Assembly: GCA_017620395.1 (NCBI GenBank)
Contig: JAFZQJ010000006.1
Coordinates: forward strand, 20,006 to 84,005
Length of the DNA: 64,000 nt
DNA from: Clostridia bacterium
GTDB lineage: Bacteria; Bacillota; Clostridia; Oscillospirales; RGIG8002
Direction of reading: 5' to 3'
Shown here: positions 24,318 through 31,273 of the stretch, one piece after another
Position numbering within the stretch: the first letter of the stretch is position 1
Layout: the number at the start of each line of letters is the position of its first letter
Program-made: the position numbers and the translations under genes
Notes under the pieces: model-generated
Seen by the model: the letters and a program-made list of their open reading frames with translations, nothing else
Database searches by the model: none
What the model was told of the DNA's origin: nothing

Positions 24318-24941
24318 ATGGGAGATTCAAAAAAGTTTTTCAACCAGACGAGAAAGCCGGAGGGACGCCTCGGCAGAAAAATGATAAAGCGCATGAACGC
24401 CGGCCACGACCTTATGGCGAAGTGGGGGATGTCCCGCGCCGAAGGGTACGCGCCGGAGAATATGCTTGAGATCGGCTGCGGCGGCGGCAAGCACGCCGCG
24501 GAGCTGATGGAGAAGTACCCGTCCGCGCATATGACCGCGGTCGACTATTCCGAGCTCAGCGTGAAGACCGCCGCGAAGCGCAACCGCAAGATGATAAAGG
24601 CTGGCAGATGCGCCGTCGTGCAGGGCGACGTGTCGAAGCTGCAGTTCGCGGACGGAGAGTTCGATTTCGCCTCCGCGTTCGAGACGATATACTTCTGGCC
24701 GGGGCTGGAGAAATGCTTCGCGGAGGTCGCCCGCGTGCTGAAAAGCGGCGGCGTTTTCATGATCGTCAACGAGTCGGACGGCACTGACGAGCGGAGCCTG
24801 AGTTACGAGAAGATAATCGACGGGATGAAAAACTACACCGCCCCGCAGATCGAAACCGCGCTGAAGGCGGCGGGCTTCGCGGAGGTCAAGAGCTTTCATC
24901 ACGAAGCCGAGCCGTGGATCGCCGTCTTCGCGAAAAAGTGA
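24318..24941 (+). CDS. Class I SAM-dependent methyltransferase
   Basis: 207 residues with a Rossmann methyltransferase core: motif I L-E-I-G-C-G-G-G near residue 52, acidic post-I (A-V-D-Y-S), G-D-V-S-K-L-Q-F and F-E-T-I-Y-F-W-P, then V-L-K-S-G-G-V-F. It resembles UbiE/COQ5-like small-molecule methyltransferases; the substrate is not known. It starts nine bases after the zupT stop with a GAGG site, so both are cotranscribed. Confidence 0.8.
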   Translation: MGDSKKFFNQTRKPEGRLGRKMIKRMNAGHDLMAKWGMSRAEGYAPENMLEIGCGGGKHAAELMEKYPSAHMTAVDYSELSVKTAAKRNRKMIKAGRCAVVQGDVSKLQFADGEFDFASAFETIYFWPGLEKCFAEVARVLKSGGVFMIVNESDGTDERSLSYEKIIDGMKNYTAPQIETALKAAGFAEVKSFHHEAEPWIAVFAKK

Positions 24942-24954
24942 ATCGACTGAACGA

Positions 24955-24988
24955 AACGAGCTGAACGAATTTCGTTCGGCTCGTTTTT
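24955..24988 (+). terminator. Terminator after the methyltransferase gene
   Basis: Arms AACGAGC-T-GAACGAA and TTCGTTC-G-GCTCGTT form a long hairpin followed by a T run. Confidence 0.8.
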
Positions 24989-25005
24989 GACGTTGTTTTT
25001 GCCGC

Positions 25006-25045
25006 TTTTTCGACAAAAACGGGCGTTTTGTCGAAAAATGTCGAA
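25006..25045 (+). promoter_or_regulatory. Spo0A boxes upstream of spo0A
   Basis: Three exact copies of the 0A-box core TGTCGAA: one inverted (TTCGACA, 25009-25015) and two in tandem, 25029-25035 and 25039-25045, exactly 10 bp apart. The inverted and first direct copies form a 13-bp inverted repeat TTTTTCGACAAAA. They lie 31 bp upstream of the -35 of the spo0A promoter, a position fit for autoregulation as in Bacillus and Clostridium. Confidence 0.8.
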
Positions 25046-25075
25046 CGAATTACGGCGGAAAATGTCGGGAAATGA

Positions 25076-25104
25076 TTGAAATAGTATGAAAAAAGGAGTA
25101 TAAT
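25076..25104 (+). promoter_or_regulatory. Promoter of spo0A
   Basis: TTGAAA, 17-bp spacer, TATAAT, 40 bases before the GTG start. Confidence 0.75.
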
Positions 25105-25144
25105 TCACAATATAAGGAGCCTGACATCTGAGGAGGTTAGCGCG

Positions 25145-25894
25145 GTGGAGTACAAAGTATTGATAGCCGACGATTGTTTCGGGAGCGTTGAAGACGCGGA
25201 ACGCACCGTCACGGGTTACGGTATGCGGGCGTTTTTCTGCGAACGCGACGGAGATGAGCTTATCAGGCGTATAGATGAGCTGAAGCCGGACGCTGTCGTG
25301 ATGAACGTCGCGATGCGCGGAACGGACGGGTTCGGCGTTCTCGCCCGAATGAATGGTGACGCACGCGCTCCGAAGTTCATTTTGACTCACCTCGGCGGCA
25401 GTACCGCCAAAGTCATGGAGGCTATGGAGCTGGGCGCTTCATACTGCATCGAACTGCCGATAGACCGCCATCTTCTCGCGGACAGGCTCGATATGCTGCG
25501 CTACAGGGCGGAGTGCGCCTCCGTTTCCGCAGCGGCGAAGCCGAAACGCGATACGGAAGCGGTAATAGCGGATGTGCTGCACGAGCTTGCGGTTCCGGCG
25601 CACATAAAGGGGTATCAGTACCTGCGCGAGGCGGTTTCGCTTTCTCTGCGCAGCGCGGCGCCGGTCAGCTTCGTGACGAAGGAGATATATCCTGCGGTCG
25701 CCAGACGCTTCGGCACGACAGTTTCCTGCGTCGAACGCGCGATAAGACACGCGATAGAACTCACGTGGGACCGCGGAGACGTCGACGTGTTGAACGGGTT
25801 TTTCGGATATACCGTCCGAGCGGATCGCGGAAAGCCGACGAACAGCGAATTCATCGCCATCGTCGCCGAAAAACTGCGTACGGATGTGATGTAG
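25145..25894 (+). CDS. spo0A: Sporulation master regulator Spo0A with degenerate receiver
   Basis: 249 residues from a GTG after GAGGAGG. The C-terminal effector domain (from about residue 145) is plainly Spo0A: P-A-H-I-K-G-Y-Q-Y-L-R-E-A, V-E-R-A-I-R-H-A-I-E and K-P-T-N-S-E-F-I-A. The receiver keeps the acidic pair D9-D10 and T81, but the residue at the phosphoacceptor position is Asn54 (V-V-M-N-V-A-M-R), codon AAC at 25304-25306, and the conserved Lys before Pro105 is Leu104. The residue just before V-E-R-A-I-R is Cys where Arg is usual. Known Spo0A is activated by phosphorylation of that Asp; here that is not possible at the usual site. Upstream 0A boxes suggest it still binds DNA. Confidence 0.9.
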   Translation: MEYKVLIADDCFGSVEDAERTVTGYGMRAFFCERDGDELIRRIDELKPDAVVMNVAMRGTDGFGVLARMNGDARAPKFILTHLGGSTAKVMEAMELGASYCIELPIDRHLLADRLDMLRYRAECASVSAAAKPKRDTEAVIADVLHELAVPAHIKGYQYLREAVSLSLRSAAPVSFVTKEIYPAVARRFGTTVSCVERAIRHAIELTWDRGDVDVLNGFFGYTVRADRGKPTNSEFIAIVAEKLRTDVM

Positions 25895-25919
25895 AGCAAA
25901 GCGCCCCCGGCGCTTTGCT
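25895..25919 (+). terminator. Hairpin after spo0A
   Basis: Perfect 11-bp stem AGCAAAGCGCC with loop CCC directly after the stop codon. No T run follows, so its strength as a terminator is uncertain. Confidence 0.55.
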
Positions 25920-25962
25920 GCCGAACCCCGCGTCGCTTTGCTCGCGTCGTTCTGAGCTCGTA

Positions 25963-25980
25963 TTCAAGTCCTCTTATCCG
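25963..25980 (+). repeat. 18-nt copy of the tRNA-Leu 3' end
   Basis: TTCAAGTCCTCTTATCCG equals the T-arm/acceptor part of tRNA-Leu(CAG) at 27867-27884, in the opposite orientation. Such fragments are left by elements that integrate into tRNA genes. As the two copies are inverted they cannot be a simple attL/attR pair. Confidence 0.55.
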
Positions 25981-26017
25981 AAAAAAACGGGCTGAATGTG
26001 ACGTTCCGAAAAGCGTA

Positions 26018-26158
26018 TTGCAAGCCATCGTGGATGATATGCTTCCCGATATCCGCGCTTTCTTTGAATCCGAAGAAGGCAAACGCGAGTTTGAGGAATG
26101 GAAAAAACAGCGTGAAAAGAAACCGGCTGAGGGAGAAAAAGAACGTAAGGAAAAATGA
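26018..26158 (+). pseudogene. Short acidic/basic ORF, likely mobile-element remnant
   Basis: The open frame up to TGA 26158 encodes about 39-46 residues, rich in charge, ending L-P-D-I-R-A-F-F-E-S-E-E-G then E-F-E-E-W-K-K-Q. It resembles small ORFs I have seen next to recombinases in gut Firmicutes elements, but that is recall only. No RBS is clear and possible starts are TTG 26018, GTG 26030 or ATG 26039. It follows the tRNA-like fragment and precedes an AT-rich regulator gene. Confidence 0.3.
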
Positions 26159-26248
26159 TTTTTGCCGCCGGAGCAATTCGGCGGCAAATTGCTATTATAC
26201 TATATTCTGTTTTTAATTCTTGCTTAACCGCCGTTCAGAACGGCTTTC

Positions 26249-26276
26249 TTGTCTTGGCTTGGAAATTGGGTATAAT
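26249..26276 (+). promoter_or_regulatory. Promoter of the XRE gene
   Basis: TTGTCT, 16-bp spacer, TATAAT, 31 bases before ATG 26308. The palindrome GCCGTTC-A-GAACGGC with TTTCTT at 26230-26250 just before it may end upstream transcription. Confidence 0.6.
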
Positions 26277-26307
26277 AGAATCAGAAAGCACATTTTAGGA
26301 GGGAAAA

Positions 26308-27405
26308 ATGAATATTGGTTCGATTATTAAAACAAAAAGGCAGCAAAAGGATTTGACACAAGAACAGTTTGCTGAGTATTTTAATGTTTCAATTTCAGCA
26401 GTTTCTCAATGGGAGAGTGGAAAGACGGTACCGGACTTTTCGCTGTTAATTCCGCTTTCGGAGTTTTTCGATATCACGCTTGATGAACTACTCGGCAAAA
26501 CACCGGGTGAAAAGAAAAAAGCGATTGAGGAATACGATAGACTGAACGGCGAGCTGACGAATAAGGGCGAGGTTGATGCGGCGATTGAGCTGTGGCGCGA
26601 AGCGCTTGCGCGTTATCCGGGGGATTTCCATTGTATGCATATGCTTCAGTCAAACCTTTTCTTGTCATATTGTGCCAATCACGGCAACGAGGCTTCGGAA
26701 AAAAAGGCACAGGAATGTGTTTCCCTCGGTGAGCGAATTTTGCGCGATTGTAAAGAAGATGAGTGTAGACAAGGCGCTATCCAGATTTTGACATACATCT
26801 ATTCTTTCAAAGATCTTCCTTTCTCCGACGAAGGCAAGGCTGTAAGCTATGCAAATATGGCAGGCGACGCTTCTGTTTGCCGTCAGCAACTGCTTGAACA
26901 CGCATATTTTTCAAAAGAAAGCAAGAATAAAAGGCTTGAGACCAAACATTATAATCGCTTATTCTATGCCGAAAGGCTGACGCAAAGTTTGGTTTATGAC
27001 GATGATATCCCCAAGGGATACTATCTCAAAGCTCTGGAAACGGCGCTCAACATATGGAAACAGCTTATTTATGACGAAAACTATTTGTTTTATCACACAA
27101 GAGTTGCGGAGATTTACTCATATATTGCTTCTATACACGCTGGGAACGGAGAAAAGAAAGAAACGCTTGAAGCGCTCGAAAGAGCCCTTGAACACTCACA
27201 CAAATACGATACGCTTCCGCCAAAAGAACAAAACTATACGAGCGTTTTAGTCTGCAACGCTTCCTCCGATCCGTCGAAATTCTCAAAAAACTATACGGAG
27301 ACCCATACTCAGCTGGTTTTGGATCGTATGAAACAAAAAGAATTTGATTTTTTACAAAAAGATTCTGATTTTTTGGCATTGATAAGAAAATATGAAACAG
27401 TATAA
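26308..27405 (+). CDS. XRE-family regulator with TPR-like domain
   Basis: 365 residues. The N-terminal HTH (residues about 5-62) shows L-T-Q-E-Q-F-A, S-I-S-A-V-S-Q-W-E-S-G and P-D-F-S-L-L. The rest is all-helical with tetratricopeptide-like repeats (E-L-W-R-E-A-L-A-R-Y-P-G, E-T-L-E-A-L-E-R-A-L-E). This build occurs in peptide-sensing regulators and in many orphan Firmicutes regulators. The gene is notably AT-rich compared with spo0A, with different codon use, so it is probably acquired. RBS AGGAGGG. Target unknown. Confidence 0.8.
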   Translation: MNIGSIIKTKRQQKDLTQEQFAEYFNVSISAVSQWESGKTVPDFSLLIPLSEFFDITLDELLGKTPGEKKKAIEEYDRLNGELTNKGEVDAAIELWREALARYPGDFHCMHMLQSNLFLSYCANHGNEASEKKAQECVSLGERILRDCKEDECRQGAIQILTYIYSFKDLPFSDEGKAVSYANMAGDASVCRQQLLEHAYFSKESKNKRLETKHYNRLFYAERLTQSLVYDDDIPKGYYLKALETALNIWKQLIYDENYLFYHTRVAEIYSYIASIHAGNGEKKETLEALERALEHSHKYDTLPPKEQNYTSVLVCNASSDPSKFSKNYTETHTQLVLDRMKQKEFDFLQKDSDFLALIRKYETV

Positions 27406-27413
27406 GGAAATGC

Positions 27414-27436
27414 GGCGGGGAGTTGATCTCCCCGCC
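27414..27436. terminator. Terminator between XRE gene and tnpV
   Basis: GGCGGGGAG, 5-nt loop, CTCCCCGCC; converging genes on both sides. Confidence 0.7.
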
Positions 27437-27444
27437 TTGTGCGT

Positions 27445-27741
27445 TTATCGGTATATGATTTCGTTCAGAACGACCTCTTCGGCGCGGTTGCGGATGTTGT
27501 TCATCCGGTTCACCCAGCCCAGTTGATCCGTGCGTTTGAAGGATTCTGTGACGCCTTCCGCTGTTGCGTATTGTCGGACGAGTGATTCAAGCATTTCCGT
27601 TGCTGCTTGGTTGACCTCTTTGAGATACCCTTCAAGTGTTCCGTTCATGCGCATAACGCCGACGGTTGACGGGCGGTTCTGCTTAAGAAACTCATAGTGC
27701 CTAAAGCCCCATACTCCGATGTTACCGATGTTCAGATTCAT
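27445..27741 (-). CDS. TnpV-type transposon-encoded protein
   Basis: 98 residues. The C-terminal half matches the TnpV family by eye: E-G-V-T-E, then W-V-N-R-M-N-N-I-R-N-R-A-E-E-V-V-L-N-E-I-I-Y. TnpV proteins (about 110-120 residues) are passengers of Tn4451/Tn916-type and other Firmicutes mobile elements; their role is not known. The N-terminal part here is shorter and differs from the usual form, so it may be truncated. RBS GGAGG. Located between an AT-rich regulator and a tRNA gene, it supports a decayed mobile element here. Confidence 0.75.
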   Translation of the reverse strand: MNLNIGNIGVWGFRHYEFLKQNRPSTVGVMRMNGTLEGYLKEVNQAATEMLESLVRQYATAEGVTESFKRTDQLGWVNRMNNIRNRAEEVVLNEIIYR

Positions 27742-27811
27742 TTTCTTGACCTCCGTTTTTCAATTTGGTTTTTTCTTGCTTGAGGTCAAATTCAGATCGC
27801 CGAAATAAATG

Positions 27812-27855
27812 ACAAATCCGAACCCTTCGCCAATCGGCCTTGGGTTCGGATTTGT
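27812..27855 (-). terminator. Terminator of tRNA-Leu
   Basis: Perfect 14-bp stem ACAAATCCGAACCC with 16-nt loop, starting six bases after the tRNA 3' end on the minus strand. Confidence 0.75.
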
Positions 27856-27861
27856 ACTGTT

Positions 27862-27948
27862 TGGTGCGGATAAGAGGACTTGAACCTCCACGAAGTTGCC
27901 CCCACTAGAACCTGAATCTAGCGCGTCTGCCAATTCCGCCATATCCGC
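27862..27948 (-). tRNA. tRNA-Leu (anticodon CAG)
   Basis: 87 nt with encoded CCA. Acceptor GCGGATA/TATCCGC; anticodon stem CTAGA/TCTAG closing loop TTCAGGT with CAG; long variable arm as expected for a class II tRNA; T-arm GGTTCAAGTCC. Reads CUG codons. Confidence 0.95.
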
Positions 27949-28071
27949 GTATGCTTCTTTCGGAAGCGCAAGAGTTATTATACCGCCCGCAGGGGTGTTT
28001 GTCAAGCATAATTTTCACGCATTTGCGAAAAAACAGGAACACTTTTGCGAAAAAAATTGCTTTTCTGATAC

Positions 28072-28101
28072 GAAAAGTGTGGACTTTATCTGAAAAGTGT
28101 G
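28072..28101. promoter_or_regulatory. Direct repeats GAAAAGTGTG ahead of the sensor genes
   Basis: Two exact 10-nt copies, 20 bp apart start to start (two helical turns), with an inverted relative ACACTTTT at 28041. They lie about 100 bases upstream of the 28195 gene, near TATAAATA at 28103. Possible regulator binding site; reader unknown. Confidence 0.4.
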
Positions 28102-28194
28102 TTATAAATATGTTATATAGGAAAATAGCGGATTATATGTCGTGAACAAATCCGTGCGTCCGGCGCCGTCCGGACGTGATGGGAGGCGGAATAA

Positions 28195-29241
28195 ATGTCA
28201 AAATCCAACCGCGCGTTCGTAGCGCGTTGCTTCGCGGTCGCGGGACTTATCATCGTCGCCGTGTTCTGCCGCGGAGTAGCACGCGGAGCGGGCAGCGACT
28301 TTCTTGCGGAATTCCTCAAATTCGTCAGCACCTTCATCTATATAGGTATGCTGACGGCGTGGGGATTCTCCGTAGCGCGCCGTGTGGTGCAGAAGCAAAC
28401 GAGACGTCTGCTTACGTTTGCGGCGGTCGCGGGAGTGTTCCTGCTCGCAGCCACTGAGTTCGTTTCGCTCTTTTTGCTGAACGTGACCGCGGCTAAGATT
28501 CTTTTCTATCTTTGCTGCGCCGCCGCGCTTGCGGTTCCGACCGCGGCGCTGCTTACCGCGTTCTGCGTCGGCAAGCCGGACGGATACCGTCTGCCGAAAA
28601 GCGCGTATCTGATATGCATACCCGCCGCGCTGATAGCCGCGTTCGTCGCCACGAACGACCTGCACGGTCTCGTCTTCACCGAGCTTCCGCTGCGCGGAGC
28701 GGATGAAGCTGCGTACGGCGCCGGTTTCTACGCGGTTGCAGGATGGGCTGCCGTCTGTATGCTCGCCGCGCTGATAATAACGCTCGTCAAGAGCGGCAAG
28801 CGCAAGAAGGGCAAGTACCTCTGGCTGCCGCTACCGGTCGCGATTTCCGCGACCTACATAATCCTCTACGCGATCGGCGCGCCGTTCCTTCGCGGCAACT
28901 TTGCCGACGCGGCGATGTTCCTTTGCCTCGCGTTCGCGGCCTTCTTCGAGAGCTGCATGCACTACGGTATGATACGTTCCAACGCGCTCTACGGCGATAT
29001 GCTCCGTGCGGCGCAGGATATATCCGTCCGCCTTGTCGACGTGAATTATGAAGAGCTGTGCGCTTCCGTCGACGTCGACCCGATGAGCCGCGGTGAAATG
29101 ATGACCGCGTTCGAAAGACCGGTTCGCGTGCGCGGCGGCAAGACGCTTTACAGCGCTCCCGTCGGCGGCGGCTATGCCTTCTGGACCGAGGACGCGAAAA
29201 CGCCGGACGTTTCCTTTGAGGAAGGGGGTGCGGACAGATGA
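28195..29241 (+). CDS. 7TM sensor-like membrane protein without kinase domain
   Basis: 348 residues. About eight membrane helices occupy residues 8-255. The A-T-N-D-L-H-G-L-V-F segment between helices five and six and the following layout match the 7TM N-terminal domain of clostridial sensor histidine kinases. A soluble tail of about 85 residues follows (M-I-R-S-N-A-L-Y, then S-V-R-L-V-D-V-N-Y), and the protein ends there: no HisKA, HATPase or GGDEF domain. RBS GGAGG. The stop overlaps the next start (ATGA), so the two products are made together and may form one complex. Confidence 0.7.
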   Translation: MSKSNRAFVARCFAVAGLIIVAVFCRGVARGAGSDFLAEFLKFVSTFIYIGMLTAWGFSVARRVVQKQTRRLLTFAAVAGVFLLAATEFVSLFLLNVTAAKILFYLCCAAALAVPTAALLTAFCVGKPDGYRLPKSAYLICIPAALIAAFVATNDLHGLVFTELPLRGADEAAYGAGFYAVAGWAAVCMLAALIITLVKSGKRKKGKYLWLPLPVAISATYIILYAIGAPFLRGNFADAAMFLCLAFAAFFESCMHYGMIRSNALYGDMLRAAQDISVRLVDVNYEELCASVDVDPMSRGEMMTAFERPVRVRGGKTLYSAPVGGGYAFWTEDAKTPDVSFEEGGADR

Positions 29242-29849
29242 CACAATTCTCTCTGCTCGCTCCCGAATGGCGTCTGCTCCTCGCCGGACTGCTTTTCATA
29301 ACGGCCGTCGCGGAACTCGCGCTCTGCATCTATCAATACGTTTCCACGCATAAGATAAGGCATTGCATAAAGGACGCGATTGTATTCGTTCAGTTGCTGC
29401 TGATGCTCGCGCTGATAACAGCGGAGGGGAGCCCGGATCTCGTCGGAGATACGATCAAGCTGCCGTGGCTCATATTCCCGGCGGTCGCGATAGCCGTGTT
29501 CGTTCGCTTGTATTTCGGCTTTAAGCATGAGAAGAGGCGCGACGAAAGACGGCTTACGCCGTTCGCGGTCAAGCAGGCGCTTGACGGACTTGCCGAAGGC
29601 GTATGCTTCGCGGATACAGACGGCAGACTGCTGCTTGTCAACGCGAAGATGGAAGCGCTCGCCCGCGAGCTCGTGGGACACGATCCGAAGCTTATCGGAG
29701 ATATCGAAACCGCTGCCGCAGATGCTAACGGATACTTCCGTTCGTCCGACGGCAAGGAGTGGAGCTTCAAGTTTACGCCGCTTTACGGCGAAAACGTCGA
29801 GGGCTTCACACAGGTGACCGCGGTTTGTATCACCGAGGGCAAGTTCTGA
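29238..29849 (+). CDS. Membrane protein with PAS-like domain, partner of the 7TM protein
   Basis: 203 residues. Three membrane helices (residues about 12-92) precede a PAS-like domain starting at V-K-Q-A-L-D-G-L-A-E-G-V-C-F-A-D-T-D-G-R-L-L-L-V-N, the standard PAS opening. The protein stops after the PAS with no kinase or output domain. In related bacteria such domains usually head a histidine kinase, so this looks like a sensor that lost its catalytic part, or one that works through another protein. It overlaps the upstream gene by four bases. Confidence 0.65.
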   Translation: MTQFSLLAPEWRLLLAGLLFITAVAELALCIYQYVSTHKIRHCIKDAIVFVQLLLMLALITAEGSPDLVGDTIKLPWLIFPAVAIAVFVRLYFGFKHEKRRDERRLTPFAVKQALDGLAEGVCFADTDGRLLLVNAKMEALARELVGHDPKLIGDIETAAADANGYFRSSDGKEWSFKFTPLYGENVEGFTQVTAVCITEGKF

Positions 29850-29864
29850 TAAACCGTTCATACG

Positions 29865-29897
29865 AAAAGCGTCTCCGCTGAGCGGAGACGCTTTTTT
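29865..29897. terminator. Terminator after the sensor pair
   Basis: AAAAGCGTCTCCGC stem with matching arm, followed by TTTTTT on the + strand. Confidence 0.85.
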
Positions 29898-29938
29898 GCG
29901 TATTATTCAAATATTCGGGCGATTATTCAAAAAAACTC

Positions 29939-29966
29939 TTGACAAAGGGGAAAAGACGGGTATAAT
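29939..29966 (+). promoter_or_regulatory. Promoter of the peroxidase operon
   Basis: TTGACA, 16-bp spacer, TATAAT, 51 bases before the ATG of the peroxidase gene. Confidence 0.85.
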
Positions 29967-29976
29967 AATAATTGAA

Positions 29977-29991
29977 CTCAATCAAATTGAG
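29977..29991 (+). promoter_or_regulatory. Likely OhrR operator
   Basis: Palindrome CTCAAT-CAA-ATTGAG just downstream of the -10, with further AATT sequence around it. AT-rich palindromes with CAAT/ATTG arms are the known type of OhrR site, and ohrR is the last gene of this operon. Assignment is inference. Confidence 0.55.
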
Positions 29992-30017
29992 ACAAATTAA
30001 AAAAGGAGGGCAACAAA

Positions 30018-30560
30018 ATGTCTATCTATGATTTCAAAGTCAAAACAATGGATGGCGGCGAGGTTTCGCTGGCGGATTACAAGGGGAAGGTACTGCTTAT
30101 CGTAAACACCGCGACGGGCTGCGGCTTCACCCCGCAATATGACGCGCTGCAGGATCTTTACGAGGCGCATCAGGCGGACGGTCTGGAAATACTCGACTTC
30201 CCCTGCAACCAGTTCCACGAGCAGGCGCCCGGCGACGACGAGGATATCCACAGCTTCTGCACCGGCCGCTACGGGATAACCTTCCCGCAGTTCTCGAAAA
30301 TCGACGTCCTCGGCGAAAATGCCGACCCCCTCTTCAAATACCTTTCGGAGAACACGCAGTTCGAGGGCTTCGGCAAGAGCCCGATGACTCTTATCCTCAA
30401 AGCGGTCGTCAAAAAGATGGATAAGGATTATAAAAAAAACGGCAACGTGAAATGGAACTTCACGAAGTTCCTGATAAGCCGCGAAGGCGAGATCATCGCC
30501 CGCTTTGAGCCGACGGCCGATATGAAGGACGTCGCGGAAAAAGTCAAGGAGGCGCTCTGA
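30018..30560 (+). CDS. Glutathione peroxidase-family peroxidase
   Basis: 180 residues, full length. It has the active-site Cys in N-T-A-T-G-C-G-F-T, the conserved F-P-C-N-Q-F and the K-W-N-F-T-K-F-L segment with the catalytic Trp and Asn. Bacterial members with Cys in place of selenocysteine usually reduce peroxides with thioredoxin or other thiols rather than glutathione. First gene of a four-gene operon with an OhrR regulator, which points to organic or lipid peroxides as the trigger. RBS AGGAGGGC. Confidence 0.9.
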   Translation: MSIYDFKVKTMDGGEVSLADYKGKVLLIVNTATGCGFTPQYDALQDLYEAHQADGLEILDFPCNQFHEQAPGDDEDIHSFCTGRYGITFPQFSKIDVLGENADPLFKYLSENTQFEGFGKSPMTLILKAVVKKMDKDYKKNGNVKWNFTKFLISREGEIIARFEPTADMKDVAEKVKEAL

Positions 30561-30820
30561 TGCGTTACGATTACAAAACCGAAAACGTCTGCTCTCAGGT
30601 CATCAGCTTTGACATCGACGGCGACGTTATCAGCAACATAGAGTTTTACGGCGGATGCAACGGCAATCTAAAGGCGATCAGCAAGCTCGTCGACGGGTGG
30701 ACGGTGGAGAAGATCGAGCAGTATCTGCTCGGCAACACCTGCGGACGCCGCCCGACCTCCTGCGCCGATCAGCTCGCGAAGGCGGTCAGAAAGGCCTATA
30801 ACGAAACTCACGCCGCGTAA
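30560..30820 (+). CDS. TSCPD-domain protein (TIGR03905 type)
   Basis: 86 residues covering one TSCPD domain: S-F-D-I-D-G-D-V-I-S-N-I-E-F, G-G-C-N-G-N-L-K, and the final P-T-S-C-A-D-Q-L, which contains the C-P/A-D element that names the family. The domain also occurs at the C-terminus of B12-dependent ribonucleotide reductase. Role of stand-alone forms is unknown; two or three conserved Cys suggest metal or thiol chemistry, which would suit a peroxide operon. Start overlaps the peroxidase stop (TGATG). Confidence 0.8.
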   Translation: MRYDYKTENVCSQVISFDIDGDVISNIEFYGGCNGNLKAISKLVDGWTVEKIEQYLLGNTCGRRPTSCADQLAKAVRKAYNETHAA

Positions 30821-30832
30821 GGAGATAATACT

Positions 30833-31258
30833 ATGAAAACAGCTGTATCGTATTACACCAGATCCGGCAACACCCAAAAGCTCGCGGAAGCGATCGCGGC
30901 TGCGCTCGGCGTTACGGCCCGCCCCGTCGCCGACGGGATCGAGGACGAAACGGAAATACTTTTTCTCGGCAGTTCGCCGTACGCCTTCGACGTTGACGGC
31001 GCGATAAAGGAATTCGTCGCCGCCTGCGCCGGCAAGGTCGGCGTTATAGTCTGCTTCGGCACCTCAGCTTCCGGAATGTCCACGCGCAAAAAGATAAAAG
31101 CGGCCGCGGATAAGGCGGGCGTAAAGGTGTGTGAAGAATATTTCAACTGCCCCGGCCGTTTCAAATTTATGCACAAGGGACGGCCGAACGACGGGGACGC
31201 CGCGGCCGCGGCGAAGTTCGCCGTTGATATTCGGGATAAGCTTGCGTCCGGGCGGTAG
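30833..31258 (+). CDS. Flavodoxin-family protein
   Basis: 141 residues. The FMN phosphate loop S-Y-Y-T-R-S-G-N-T-Q-K-L opens the protein, and F-L-G-S-S-P-Y and F-G-T-S-A-S-G mark the other two flavin loops. Small single-domain electron carrier. Its place between the peroxidase and ohrR suggests it supplies electrons for peroxide repair or is induced to replace ferredoxin under stress. RBS AAGGAG. Confidence 0.8.
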   Translation: MKTAVSYYTRSGNTQKLAEAIAAALGVTARPVADGIEDETEILFLGSSPYAFDVDGAIKEFVAACAGKVGVIVCFGTSASGMSTRKKIKAAADKAGVKVCEEYFNCPGRFKFMHKGRPNDGDAAAAAKFAVDIRDKLASGR

Positions 31259-31273
31259 CTTTCGGAGGATATT

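Noticed and set aside
25963..27884. A complete integrated element with attL and attR
   Set aside because: The two tRNA fragments are inverted, and no integrase lies between them.
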